From NCBI GenBank assembly GCA_024698075.1, contig JAILRP010000074.1:62001-126000 (forward strand): a stretch of 64,000 bases of DNA, written 5' to 3'. This DNA is from Lachnospiraceae bacterium. GTDB lineage: Bacteria; Bacillota; Clostridia; Lachnospirales; Lachnospiraceae. The notes under the pieces were generated by a model. The model saw only the letters and a program-made list of their open reading frames with translations, searched no databases and had not been told where the DNA came from. Both the position numbers and the translations under genes were made by a program. Positions within the stretch are counted from its first letter, which is position 1; every line of letters begins with the position of its first letter. Below, in pieces: positions 17,845-26,442 of this stretch.

Positions 17845-19154
17845 TGTTTATCTCCTTTCAAATTTTCCTCCATTCCGGTCGAAAGCCCTTTCTGGGCAAG
17901 GACAGTCTTTAAAACCTGTGCATCGGTCGTCACATCGAGCACCGAATCCTTGAACAGCCTGTTGAGAAGCTTTCCGAGTGCGGAATTGATCGTATCAAGA
18001 GTATTTTCTATATCGTTCTTGGCCGAGAGTATCTCCCTGCCAGGCTCGCTCACCCTGTCATATTCGCGGTATGCATCGACGAGCTTGACTGCCGTCGGAA
18101 GGTAATAATCCATCAGCTCATGTATCTTCGACATCTGCTCGGGATGCTCTTTTATGCTCATGAATATCTCACGCAGGAGGCCCTCGAGCCTGTCAAGCTT
18201 TGCCGATATCTCAACGCCCGGGATGTCATCGTTGAGCGAATGTATCCTGGCCATGTATTCATTGCCTTCCTTTATCATCCCGGAAAGCTCGGCAGAATCC
18301 TCGGGCGACAGTGTCGGAAATTCCTGCTCGTCCTCGTATCTTCCGGTCGTGTCTATGATATTGTCCGATCCCCTTGTTTCAAGCTCGAGATAATGGTTGA
18401 ACACCTCGTCGGTCAGTATGAACACCGTATTGTTCCGGTCAAGATGTCCCTGCGGGAACAGTCCGAGTGCGAGGAACTTCTTTATCTCCCTGACCACTTT
18501 TCTCTCAGTCTTGTTAAGAAGAAGGGCGAGTGTTTTTATATCTATGTAGGTCCGGCTGCCGATGACCTCCACATAGCGCTTGGCACTGTCGGATATTCCT
18601 CCGCGCCGAAGCCCCAATGCAAGCATCCATCCGAATCCGGCAAGAAACACTGCGGTGGTCACTACGGCTCCGGCCGAAAATCCTCCCGTCAGCATTGCAG
18701 GGAGGATGCTCGAAAGTGCACCCACGGCCGTCACTCCCGTGCCTATCCCTCCGACAACGGTAAGTGCGGTGGACCCGCCCGATATGCTCTTATACGGATA
18801 CGCAAGCTGCGCCGGGAGCTTTCTTTTTGACACCTGCTTTGCTCTTCGTGCCTCTTCGCGCTCCCTTCTCTGCTTCTCAAGATTCTCGCGCTGGCGCTGC
18901 CGTTCCGCATGGAGTCTCCTCTGGGCCTCAGCGGTCCTCGTGCTCCCCGAAAAATCTTCATTCCTCTGTGATAGCGGCGTGCCCCGGGAAGCTCCCATTG
19001 CACTGTTCATCCTGTCACCGACTCCGTCGAGAAAATTGTCAACGGATCTTACTATTACATCGTTAAGGCCTGACCAGTCGTTGTTTTCCAGGCCTCGGTT
19101 TATCGCGTTTTCAAATTCCTTTCCGAATCTGCCCGCATCTTTTTTATCAGACAT
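17841..19154 (-). CDS. XpaC-family protein
   Basis: Member of the family named for hydrolysis of 5-bromo-4-chloroindolyl phosphate by B. subtilis XpaC; a true enzymatic role is doubtful. An N-terminal helical region with an Arg/Glu-rich coiled coil (about 60-110) leads to a membrane hairpin near residues 125-180, rich in Gly, Ala and Val. A C-terminal cytoplasmic domain carries a winged-helix-like stretch IDIKTLALLLNKTERKVV. I use the ATG at 19154 behind GGAAGG rather than a GTG at 19178. It is the first gene of the xpaC-telA-EAL operon and has a promoter at 19198-19225. Confidence 0.87.
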   Translation of the reverse strand: MSDKKDAGRFGKEFENAINRGLENNDWSGLNDVIVRSVDNFLDGVGDRMNSAMGASRGTPLSQRNEDFSGSTRTAEAQRRLHAERQRQRENLEKQRREREEARRAKQVSKRKLPAQLAYPYKSISGGSTALTVVGGIGTGVTAVGALSSILPAMLTGGFSAGAVVTTAVFLAGFGWMLALGLRRGGISDSAKRYVEVIGSRTYIDIKTLALLLNKTERKVVREIKKFLALGLFPQGHLDRNNTVFILTDEVFNHYLELETRGSDNIIDTTGRYEDEQEFPTLSPEDSAELSGMIKEGNEYMARIHSLNDDIPGVEISAKLDRLEGLLREIFMSIKEHPEQMSKIHELMDYYLPTAVKLVDAYREYDRVSEPGREILSAKNDIENTLDTINSALGKLLNRLFKDSVLDVTTDAQVLKTVLAQKGLSTGMEENLKGDKQ

Positions 19155-19197
19155 CAGAAAACCGCACCTTCCGTCCACATTTACGCATACATAGTGT

Positions 19198-19225
19198 ATT
19201 TTATCATACTTTCACATTTTGTAAA
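19198..19225 (-). promoter_or_regulatory. Extended -10 promoter for the xpaC operon
   Basis: On the minus strand TTTACA (19220-19225) and TAAAAT (19198-19203) are 16 bases apart, with a TG one base upstream of the -10 (extended -10). It sits between the terminator of the hydrogenase-like/EAL gene and xpaC, leaving a leader of roughly 40 bases. Confidence 0.6.
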
Positions 19226-19252
19226 ACAAAAAGGGGCGACATCTGTCGCCCC
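19226..19252 (-). terminator. Strong intrinsic terminator after the hydrogenase-like/EAL gene
   Basis: A perfect eight-base stem, GGGGCGAC at 19233-19240 with GTCGCCCC at 19245-19252 and a four-base loop, is followed on the minus strand by TTTTTGTTTT. It closes the two-gene FIST/hydrogenase-like operon. Confidence 0.92.
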
Positions 19253-19272
19253 GTGAAAACATCCATAAAGGA

Positions 19273-21840
19273 TCACAGAAGCTTCATGAAATCCGTCTCA
19301 GGCATCGGCCTCGCATAATAAAATCCCTGGATGACGCTGCATCCCATATTGTTCAGGGTGTCTGCCTGCTCCTTGGTCTCCACTCCCTCGGCGACCATAC
19401 CGAAGCCGAGCTTTTCGGTCATGTTCACGACAGAGGATATTATGATGTTGCCCCTGTCCATATTCTTTTCCCCGCGCAAAAAGCCCATGTCGAGCTTGAC
19501 TATGTCTATAGGGGCATCCTTGAGGAGATTGAGTGAGGAATAACCGCTCCCGAAATCATCCATATTGACCTTATAGCCCATATCCCTTATCATCTGGACG
19601 CGCTCAAATATCTCATCGGTGTTGCCCGCATAGGCGCTTTCCGTTATCTCGAACTGTATGTATCCCCTCGCCTCGGGCCATTCCTTTCCGATCTCGTCTA
19701 TGTACGGGACTATGCCTTCATCGAGCAGGCTTATCCTCGAAATATTGACCGAAACGGGAACCGCACCCCTGCCGTCTTTTATCCAGCCGGCGACCATCTC
19801 GAATGATTTTTTCCATACGTGCCTGTCAAGTTCGAGAATATATCCGTTCTTCTCAAAAACGGGTATGAACACTCCGGGGCTCACCATGTCTCCGTCTGAC
19901 TTTATCCATCTCGATAGCACCTCGGCGCCCACCATCTCTTTGGTCCTATGGTCATATTTAGGCTGCAGGTAGAGGACGAATTCACCGTTTTCCATGGCGG
20001 TCTTCATCTTCTGGGTGACCTCCGCCTCGACGGACATGCTCTCCGACATCTCATCGGAATACCGGGTATATGTGTTACGGCTTCGGTCCTTTGACGTCCT
20101 GTGGGCATATGTCGCATACATTATCGCCCGGCTCAGCGTGACCGACCTGTCATTTATCTCATACATCCCGAACTTAAGCGAGAGCGGGAATTCTATTCCG
20201 ATATGTCCGACGGAAAGCTGAGTGGCCTCCCTGAACTTCACAAAGTTCTCTTCCGTGTTCTCAAACAGGCAGGCGAAGTTACCTCCCCCGAGCCTCGCAC
20301 ACAGGCCCCTTTTATCCGCGAATTCCTCCAGTGCCTTGGCTACATACGAGATCACAAGATCTCCGCCCGTGTTGCTGTAAAGGTCATTTATGCCCCCGAG
20401 ACCGTTTATGTCTCCGGTAACGAGCATATAGTTCTTTCCGGGATTGTCCGCAACAAGCCTCGCTGCGGCCTTGGAAAAGCCCCTCTGGTTATAAAGGCCC
20501 GTAAGCGAATCTATGTCGAGCTTTATCTTCATGTCATCATTGAGATAATGGACGCAGTCCTCTATGCGCGAAAAACCGTTCGCCACCGCACATACCATCT
20601 CATAGCAGCTCTGGTAGCCGCATGCCCTGCAGTCAAGGGTTTTCTTGACATCCGTGGTTTTATGCATTGTGGCAAATATCTCTTCTACAACATTTTGCGG
20701 CACAGAACATTTCTGGCGATAATTCTCCTCACCCTCCCACTCAAAATCCATTTTGTTGAGATGGGAAAACTTCGCACAGAGCTTTTCATACCGTTCATCG
20801 GGCGACAGGCCGCCGTCATCCTCATCCGCCATGCACTCTGCATATATCCTGTCGTATTCGGGCACGGAGCGGAACATATCGAGGTCCGCCTTGTTGATCG
20901 CCGGTCCGTCGATACATCCTGTTCTGCAGATGTCTATGCTGACCATCGTCGGATGTTCGGCCTTATCCGTCATTCCCGGTGAATCGAGTATCCCCGCGAG
21001 CTTTGCGTCGATCCCGTTGTTTGTCTTGAACATCAGCTTCGGGGAAAAGTATCTCGACACAATGAACGCGAACGCATTGTTCTCGCAGATCGCTGCCCCC
21101 ATGCCTTTCCATTCGATATCAAAGCCCGCATCGTATGCCGAGATATCCGTATCGCCTATGTGTTCGAGAAGGCTCGAAAATCCTATCAGATAATTGATAT
21201 TGCGGCCCGAATTGAATGAACTGAATTCATCATAGATGGCGGTGCAGGGTGACAGAAGCGCAAACCTTCCGGTAACGTTCATGTATTTTCGGTAGTATAT
21301 GGCCGCACACACGCCCGGCAGCTGGACAGGGATGAACCTGCCGAGAGCGTTCGGCGAATTCCTGGATATATAATTCGAAAAGCCCGGGCATGTATGCGCA
21401 AAGAACTTATCGCATTTTCCGGAACTGTCCATATTATTTCTCAGATAGTCCACATGCATGAACAGGCTGATGTCACCGCCCACGGCTCCGTCATAGATCC
21501 CTTTTATTCCTATGGACTTCAGGAAACCGAACACCTGCCTTGCCCTCTTGGGTCCGTATGCGATGATGAATGTGGGATCCACGATCACGGAAACCTGCAT
21601 CCCTTTTTTCATTTCCTTCAGCATATCCTCAAGGCTGTCGGTGTACGTTCTCGCACCATGGGCGCATTCCTTGATGCATCTTCCGCAGTGTATGCAGTTT
21701 TTATCCGAGACGTCGACGCTTATCCTGCCCTCATCGTTCGTGGAAACATTGGCTCCGACCGATGGACATACATGAACACAGCGGTTGCAGGCAACACAGC
21801 TGTCATTTGTCTTTATCATCCCGTCATTGTATCTTCTCAT
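19273..21840 (-). CDS. Ferredoxin/[FeFe]-hydrogenase-like/degenerate GGDEF/EAL fusion protein
   Basis: Predicted redox- or gas-responsive c-di-GMP phosphodiesterase of 855 residues, cytoplasmic. Two 4Fe-4S motifs use Cys15/18/21/25 and Cys49/52/55/59. Residues about 75-390 resemble the [FeFe]-hydrogenase large subunit and keep four candidate H-cluster cysteines: Cys151 (HTCPGF), Cys199 (SPCTAIYDE), Cys305 and Cys309 (ICRTGC). A further 4Fe-4S domain has Cys404/407/412/429. GGDEF (about 440-600) reads GGGNF and should be inactive. EAL (about 610-855) is intact: EVLSR, FEITES, DDFGSGYS, VKLD, AEGVE, QGFYYARP. The ATG at 21840 follows GGGGAGGTGG. It is cotranscribed with a FIST sensor gene. The substitutions at the active site argue against H2 turnover and for sensing. 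Confidence 0.9.
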   Translation of the reverse strand: MRRYNDGMIKTNDSCVACNRCVHVCPSVGANVSTNDEGRISVDVSDKNCIHCGRCIKECAHGARTYTDSLEDMLKEMKKGMQVSVIVDPTFIIAYGPKRARQVFGFLKSIGIKGIYDGAVGGDISLFMHVDYLRNNMDSSGKCDKFFAHTCPGFSNYISRNSPNALGRFIPVQLPGVCAAIYYRKYMNVTGRFALLSPCTAIYDEFSSFNSGRNINYLIGFSSLLEHIGDTDISAYDAGFDIEWKGMGAAICENNAFAFIVSRYFSPKLMFKTNNGIDAKLAGILDSPGMTDKAEHPTMVSIDICRTGCIDGPAINKADLDMFRSVPEYDRIYAECMADEDDGGLSPDERYEKLCAKFSHLNKMDFEWEGEENYRQKCSVPQNVVEEIFATMHKTTDVKKTLDCRACGYQSCYEMVCAVANGFSRIEDCVHYLNDDMKIKLDIDSLTGLYNQRGFSKAAARLVADNPGKNYMLVTGDINGLGGINDLYSNTGGDLVISYVAKALEEFADKRGLCARLGGGNFACLFENTEENFVKFREATQLSVGHIGIEFPLSLKFGMYEINDRSVTLSRAIMYATYAHRTSKDRSRNTYTRYSDEMSESMSVEAEVTQKMKTAMENGEFVLYLQPKYDHRTKEMVGAEVLSRWIKSDGDMVSPGVFIPVFEKNGYILELDRHVWKKSFEMVAGWIKDGRGAVPVSVNISRISLLDEGIVPYIDEIGKEWPEARGYIQFEITESAYAGNTDEIFERVQMIRDMGYKVNMDDFGSGYSSLNLLKDAPIDIVKLDMGFLRGEKNMDRGNIIISSVVNMTEKLGFGMVAEGVETKEQADTLNNMGCSVIQGFYYARPMPETDFMKLL

Positions 21841-21878
21841 TTTCCACCTCCCCTGCCGTCCGGCAGGGCCATGCCCGG

Positions 21879-23003
21879 TCACTCAAATACAACGATCATC
21901 ATGATCTGGTTGAGATGCCTGAACCCATACTGCTCACCGTGTCCGGAGACCCCTATATACTCTCCGTAAGATTCGGCAAGGCTTCTGTTATAATCCATCA
22001 GTTTCCCGGTTTCGGCAAAATACCTCATCCTTGACAGGCAGTTGACCACGAATGAAAATGAATGCTCCCGAAACTGCCCGCTGACCCTCCGGGCCGTATC
22101 CGCCCATACATCTTCGACCGGCTCTATCGGTTCAAGGAGCGTCACCCTTGTCTGTTTGTATATCCTTGAGTAAAAGCTCATGCTCCCGTCCTCAAAATGC
22201 TCGCGTACGCCTATGACTCCAAGGTCACCGTCCTCCATCCTTCCCATCGGATGGAAGAATGAACTGGCGGCAAGCTCATCCTCGGGAATATGCATAGCGC
22301 TCGCGACAACGGAAGTTGCGCTCTTATGGTCAAATTCATATACTTTTCTCGCATCACAGTCCACATCGGTGGCGGTGAAGAAATGCCCCGTTTGCCTGAA
22401 CATGTTTTCCTTTATGATCCCTATCCTGCCGTTCTCATTATGGATGAAGACAAAGACACAGGCATCCATATAGAGTATGCCGTTTAAGGAAACCGCAGGC
22501 GGCCTGTCGGGGTTTTCGGCGGAAGAAGCCGATGCACCGCAGAGCGGGATCAGGCTGTCACCCATTGTCTCATAGAACGTATCCATCACGAGCTCTTCGC
22601 AGAATTCGGGAGATGCCGTGAATTCAAGACATACCGTGTTTTCTTTTTCAATTTTTGAAAGCGCGCTTACTATCGCGTCAGATGAATGTTTCGGGTATCT
22701 GCCGGCCTCAAACAGCACTCCCGCGGACACGGTGATCCCGGATGTAACCGCAAGCACGCAAAGACCCGCCCTCGCCACGCCGGAGGGCGAATATATCTCT
22801 CTTGATGTGGTGCCGATGAGAACGGCGTTGGGGAATGAGTTGGAAAGCATCCTCGAATACCATCCGAAGTTGGCATTGTCGGACGCAAAGATCACGAGAA
22901 TGGGGTTTATCAGCTCACCGTTTTCGGAAAGCTGCTCCACTATCTGGGGGTACACTTTTGATCCGACCTTATCCTCGGCCTGCGCGACATAGAACCTCTT
23001 CAT
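21879..23003 (-). CDS. FIST N/FIST C sensory protein
   Basis: FIST proteins are soluble sensors thought to bind small ligands such as amino acids. The 374-residue protein fills both halves. The N-terminal FIST domain includes IGTTSREIYSPSGV and CGASASS. The C-terminal part has the PMGR segment and ends with the conserved tail EYIGVSGHGEQYGFRHLNQ. There is no membrane helix and no signal peptide. The start is well supported by GGAGGGTTT before the ATG. It has a consensus-like promoter at 23039-23068 and precedes the hydrogenase-like/EAL gene by 38 bases, so the FIST protein is the likely sensory partner of that enzyme. Confidence 0.92.
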   Translation of the reverse strand: MKRFYVAQAEDKVGSKVYPQIVEQLSENGELINPILVIFASDNANFGWYSRMLSNSFPNAVLIGTTSREIYSPSGVARAGLCVLAVTSGITVSAGVLFEAGRYPKHSSDAIVSALSKIEKENTVCLEFTASPEFCEELVMDTFYETMGDSLIPLCGASASSAENPDRPPAVSLNGILYMDACVFVFIHNENGRIGIIKENMFRQTGHFFTATDVDCDARKVYEFDHKSATSVVASAMHIPEDELAASSFFHPMGRMEDGDLGVIGVREHFEDGSMSFYSRIYKQTRVTLLEPIEPVEDVWADTARRVSGQFREHSFSFVVNCLSRMRYFAETGKLMDYNRSLAESYGEYIGVSGHGEQYGFRHLNQIMMIVVFE

Positions 23004-23038
23004 AAACCCTCCAATAATACGCTTCTCCTTAAACTATG

Positions 23039-23068
23039 ATTATACCATATCAACTGTTATTTACACAA
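23039..23068 (-). promoter_or_regulatory. Sigma-A promoter of the FIST/hydrogenase-like operon
   Basis: Minus strand TTGTGT (23063-23068), 18-base spacer, then a perfect TATAAT (23039-23044) with a TG one base before it. The leader is about 30 bases. This is one of the best promoters in the window and makes the FIST gene and the hydrogenase-like/EAL gene a self-contained unit. Confidence 0.75.
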
Positions 23069-23071
23069 GCA

Positions 23072-25270
23072 TCAGAGCCTTGACCTGTCGACTTTTATGA
23101 GGGCGAGCTCGCAGTCCCCGAAGACCTCGTCGATGCATGCATCTCCGAGCCTCCAGAACCCGTTCCTGTTTACCGGATAATGGGATATCTCAGCCGGTCC
23201 GACAAGTATGTAGTCTATATCGTAAAGTTTTATGAAATTCCTGCAGTATTCCTCGTCACCCGATGTATAAAAATACGATACACGGTCCGCCCTCTCCCTT
23301 ATCGGCTCGGGATTGTTGTGCCACATCCATTCGTGGACGAACCAGCCCGCGGGCGTGCACGTTCCGGTATATACGGAAAGTGCGCTCTCATGGGAATAGC
23401 TGGGGCCGGATGCTTCAACTATATTTATGTTCTCGCGTTCATCTTCCATTATGAGATCAGCTGCCCTGAGCTCGAATCCGTACAATCCGTCAGGCCTTAG
23501 ACATTCAAGCGATGAGATCCCGCTGCGCATCCCGGCGTCAAAGACATTTCCGAACCACTGGTGAACGGAATACGGCATGTATCCCGCCGCAAGCAGCGTA
23601 TAGGCCGCTATGCAGACGGCAGCCATAACCCCCCTCTTTGCTCCGTGTCCTATCCTCCACAGTATATACGAAAGCAGGATCCCAACTATCACGGCGAACA
23701 GCACATATGCCTGATAAGTCAGTTTGAACATGGTATTGAACCTGCTGTTGTCACCTTCGTAAATATCCTTGACGTATATGACCTCGGGAACCGCGACAAG
23801 TCCCATCGTGCAGAGCGTGAACGCCGTCAGGCAGAGTGAGCATGCATGGTTTACCCTGTCATTCCGTCTCTCCCTGAAAAGGCATATTAGAAGCGCTGCC
23901 CCAGCGCATGCCGGGATCAGCCAGAGCACAGCGAGCTTTCCTGCCGGCGAATGGCGTGAGCACAGCCCTATTCCGGATTCCATCTTCGTAAATGAAAGCG
24001 TGAACGGAAGTATGAAGGCGACCGAAAGCGCCGTGACAGCCGCTGCCTTGATGCCTATGGCAAGCAGAGCTTTCAGGCCGGCTCCGTATTTCTTAAGGTC
24101 GGAAAAGACTATGACTGCGCCGCATATCACGTAATATATCGCAAAGTCCCAGTAATTGCTGCCTTTGAAAAATCCAAGGAGCATTGATATAAGGATCAGG
24201 GGCCGGATGCTCCGCTTTATGTCCCTATCCTCTTCCCTTTCCGCGCACATGCCAAAGAGCACCGCAATAAGCGGAAGTACAAATATAAGATTTATCACAT
24301 GCGCATGAAGGTCACCCAATATCACCGAATAGGCCGGGAACTCATTCTTGCCGTTATCAGCATCTCCCGCCTCGGTGTTGATATATACCGTACCGTCCGA
24401 AAACCAGTAGGCGGCAGACGGTGAGGTTCCCAAAAGCTTCTGCACGCCCGAGAGCAGTACCCCGAAAACGATCCAGTGACCGTTTGCACCGAAGGCTGCG
24501 AGAACTGCCCCTGCAAGTCCTCCGAGTACCGAGCTCCTTCCGTTTCCGTCTTCACCCGTAAATGATGCGGCAACACCCGATACGATCTCAAACACCATAA
24601 GGAAAACCGATCCCGCAAAAGTCGAGAGCATCAAGTTATATCCGAATTCGGGAGTGGTTCCTGCCAGTCTGCACATGTATACCGCGGCGGCCTGCCCGAG
24701 GTAATAATAATTCAGCTTTTCGCCCGCGAACCAGATGTCATTCGGAAATGCCGCCTTCTGGCGCCATATGGCCTGCATGAACCCGAAATCCATGTAGTTT
24801 TCCGTTCCGGGGTCCACACCGGGATTGAATCCTATTATCCAGAAAAAAGCAAGGAAGATAACGGAAAAGACCGCGAATCCCCGAAGAAGGCTTTTAAGGT
24901 CATCCTTTATGGCCTGTTCGGAATTGCCGCTTATCTTCCTCAAGAAGAAGGCGGCCACGGCAAGTACAGCGAAAGAAATGTATACTATAGGATCGGCAAA
25001 GCGGCATATCCCGAGAGCCGACAAGGTCCACGCAAGGTAAAAGCACAGGAACAGCCCCGTCCCGAAGCTGAGTGCAAAGCCACCGTCCGGGAACTTAAGA
25101 CATCCCGACGGAAAAAGCGGGCGCAGAAAGAACGATATCGAAAATACAGCTGCGAGCCATCGGATGGCCGCAGCTGTTCCGGTATCCTTCATGAGAAGAA
25201 AACATATTAAGACCGCAGTTATGACTGCAAGACTAGAATAGTCCGAAAAGCTTTTCCTGAAACGCTCCAT
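23072..25270 (-). CDS. DUF2298-family multispan membrane protein
   Basis: Large membrane protein of the DUF2298 family (the Chlor_Arch_YYY type), which resembles GT-C membrane glycosyltransferases; activity is not established. In 732 residues I see roughly 14-16 hydrophobic helices. Family landmarks are PGTENYMDFGFMQA, LNYYYLGQ and FPAYSVILGDLHAHVINL, and a long extracytoplasmic loop carries the acidic residues typical of these proteins. The ATG is supported by GAGGAGCTGC even though it lies 38 bases inside the upstream gene. A link to cell-surface polysaccharide is a family-based guess. Confidence 0.85.
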   Translation of the reverse strand: MERFRKSFSDYSSLAVITAVLICFLLMKDTGTAAAIRWLAAVFSISFFLRPLFPSGCLKFPDGGFALSFGTGLFLCFYLAWTLSALGICRFADPIVYISFAVLAVAAFFLRKISGNSEQAIKDDLKSLLRGFAVFSVIFLAFFWIIGFNPGVDPGTENYMDFGFMQAIWRQKAAFPNDIWFAGEKLNYYYLGQAAAVYMCRLAGTTPEFGYNLMLSTFAGSVFLMVFEIVSGVAASFTGEDGNGRSSVLGGLAGAVLAAFGANGHWIVFGVLLSGVQKLLGTSPSAAYWFSDGTVYINTEAGDADNGKNEFPAYSVILGDLHAHVINLIFVLPLIAVLFGMCAEREEDRDIKRSIRPLILISMLLGFFKGSNYWDFAIYYVICGAVIVFSDLKKYGAGLKALLAIGIKAAAVTALSVAFILPFTLSFTKMESGIGLCSRHSPAGKLAVLWLIPACAGAALLICLFRERRNDRVNHACSLCLTAFTLCTMGLVAVPEVIYVKDIYEGDNSRFNTMFKLTYQAYVLFAVIVGILLSYILWRIGHGAKRGVMAAVCIAAYTLLAAGYMPYSVHQWFGNVFDAGMRSGISSLECLRPDGLYGFELRAADLIMEDERENINIVEASGPSYSHESALSVYTGTCTPAGWFVHEWMWHNNPEPIRERADRVSYFYTSGDEEYCRNFIKLYDIDYILVGPAEISHYPVNRNGFWRLGDACIDEVFGDCELALIKVDRSRL

Positions 25271-25670
25271 GCAGCTCCTCGTATGTGGTATAGCTCATGT
25301 CCGGATTGTCCGTCCTTGCTCTCCATTCATCCCTTATGGCATCACAGAGAATGGCTGAATTCGGATCCGAAAGCTTCAGTATCGAAGGGAAGATGAAATA
25401 GATCATATACAGTGAAAGATCGACTTTCAGGCCTCCCGGCAGCTTTCCGCCCGTCGCATACTCAGCAAAAACATTTTCGGCGAAAATGTTCGCTACCTCA
25501 GCGGCAGCGGTTTCGATATCTTCCCTGCCCTTGACATACTGGAGCATATCCTCGAAGCATGCCCTGTTTTCATCAAAGAAAGATCCGAACCTTTCCTCGT
25601 ATGTTTTCTTCTTGAGCTTCTTAAGCCTTGCCCTGAAGCCCTCAAACATTGATGCGGTATGATCGAACAT
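25233..25670 (-). CDS. Small protein of unknown function
   Basis: Not recognised. It has 145 residues, a Lys/Arg-rich N-terminal helix (RARLKKLKKK) and an otherwise acidic, helical body; one mildly hydrophobic stretch, VDLSLYMIYFIFPSILKL, may be membrane-associated or simply buried. AGGAG precedes the ATG. Its end overlaps the DUF2298 gene by 38 bases, so the two are translationally coupled and may share a function. Confidence 0.65.
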   Translation of the reverse strand: MFDHTASMFEGFRARLKKLKKKTYEERFGSFFDENRACFEDMLQYVKGREDIETAAAEVANIFAENVFAEYATGGKLPGGLKVDLSLYMIYFIFPSILKLSDPNSAILCDAIRDEWRARTDNPDMSYTTYEELHGAFQEKLFGLF

Positions 25671-25700
25671 GAGACACTCCTATCAGTCCGTTATAGTACC

Positions 25701-25737
25701 GGCCGTAACGGCCAATTAAGATCCGGCTCTGCCGGAT
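25701..25737 (-). terminator. Two hairpins behind araD, probable terminator
   Basis: Two small inverted repeats lie in a row after the araD stop: ATCCGGC/GCCGGAT at 25721-25737 with a three-base loop, and GGCCGT/ACGGCC at 25701-25713. The T-rich tail after the first is weak (CTTAATT), so termination may be partial or Rho-assisted. Confidence 0.5.
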
Positions 25738-25740
25738 GAG

Positions 25741-26442
25741 TTACTGCTCCTGTCCGTAGTATGCACCGGCCCCATGCTTCCTGTAATAGTGCTTATCCTG
25801 AAGTTCCTGCGGTGCGGGAGCTATATCGGGATTGATCGTTTCGGCACGGTATGCCATCTTGGCAACTTCCTCGAGAACGACCGCATTATGGACCGCCTCA
25901 TGAGCATCTTTTCCCCACGCAAAAGGTCCGTGGTTCTTGCACAGGACTGCAGGCACTGCCGTAACATCCCTGTTCATGCGCCTGAACTCATCGATGATGA
26001 GAAGGCCCGTGTTGGTCTCATATGCGCTGTCTATCTCTTCTTTTGTAAGACATCTGACGCAGGGAACATCGCCGTAAATATAATCGGCATGTGTGGTGCC
26101 ATAGCACGGTATGCTGCGTCCGGCCTGGGCCCAGCTTGTCGCATAGCTTGAATGTGTGTGGACTATGCCGCCGATCTCGGGAAATGCTTTATACAGTTCG
26201 AGATGTGTCGGCGTATCACTTGAAGGCTTGTACCTGCCTTCCACCTTATTGCCGTCAAGATCCATTATGACCATATCCTCGGGAGTAAGCTTGTCATAAT
26301 CGACGCCGCTCGGCTTTATCGCAAACAGGCCGCTCTCCCTGTCTATCTCGGAAACATTGCCCCATGTAAATGTGACCAGTCCGTACTTGGGAAGGAGCAT
26401 GTTGGCTTCGTAAACTCTCTTCATTAATTCTTCAAGGCTCAT
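25741..26442 (-). CDS. araD: L-ribulose-5-phosphate 4-epimerase
   Basis: Converts L-ribulose 5-phosphate to D-xylulose 5-phosphate, linking L-arabinose catabolism to the pentose phosphate pathway. It is a class II aldolase/epimerase with [15 protein letters not shown], the zinc site [26 protein letters not shown] and KNHGPFAWG. The 233-residue length is typical. Its ATG overlaps the kinase stop as ATGA and follows GGAGGT. As the last gene of the sugar operon it is the strongest evidence that the transported sugar is, or yields, L-ribulose. No L-arabinose isomerase gene is in the window. Confidence 0.95.
   Translation of the reverse strand: MSLEELMKRVYEANMLLPKYGLVTFTWGNVSEIDRESGLFAIKPSGVDYDKLTPEDMVIMDLDGNKVEGRYKPSSDTPTHLELYKAFPEIGGIVHTHSSYATSWAQAGRSIPCYGTTHADYIYGDVPCVRCLTKEEIDSAYETNTGLLIIDEFRRMNRDVTAVPAVLCKNHGPFAWGKDAHEAVHNAVVLEEVAKMAYRAETINPDIAPAPQELQDKHYYRKHGAGAYYGQEQ

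Noticed and set aside
17841..19154. A phosphatase or halogen hydrolase, as the family name implies
   Set aside because: No catalytic motif is visible and the name rests on a dye assay; I call it only by family.
19273..21840. A true catalytic [FeFe] hydrogenase
   Set aside because: The relay cysteine and the Lys of the second motif are absent and the domain is fused to signalling domains; a sensor is more likely.
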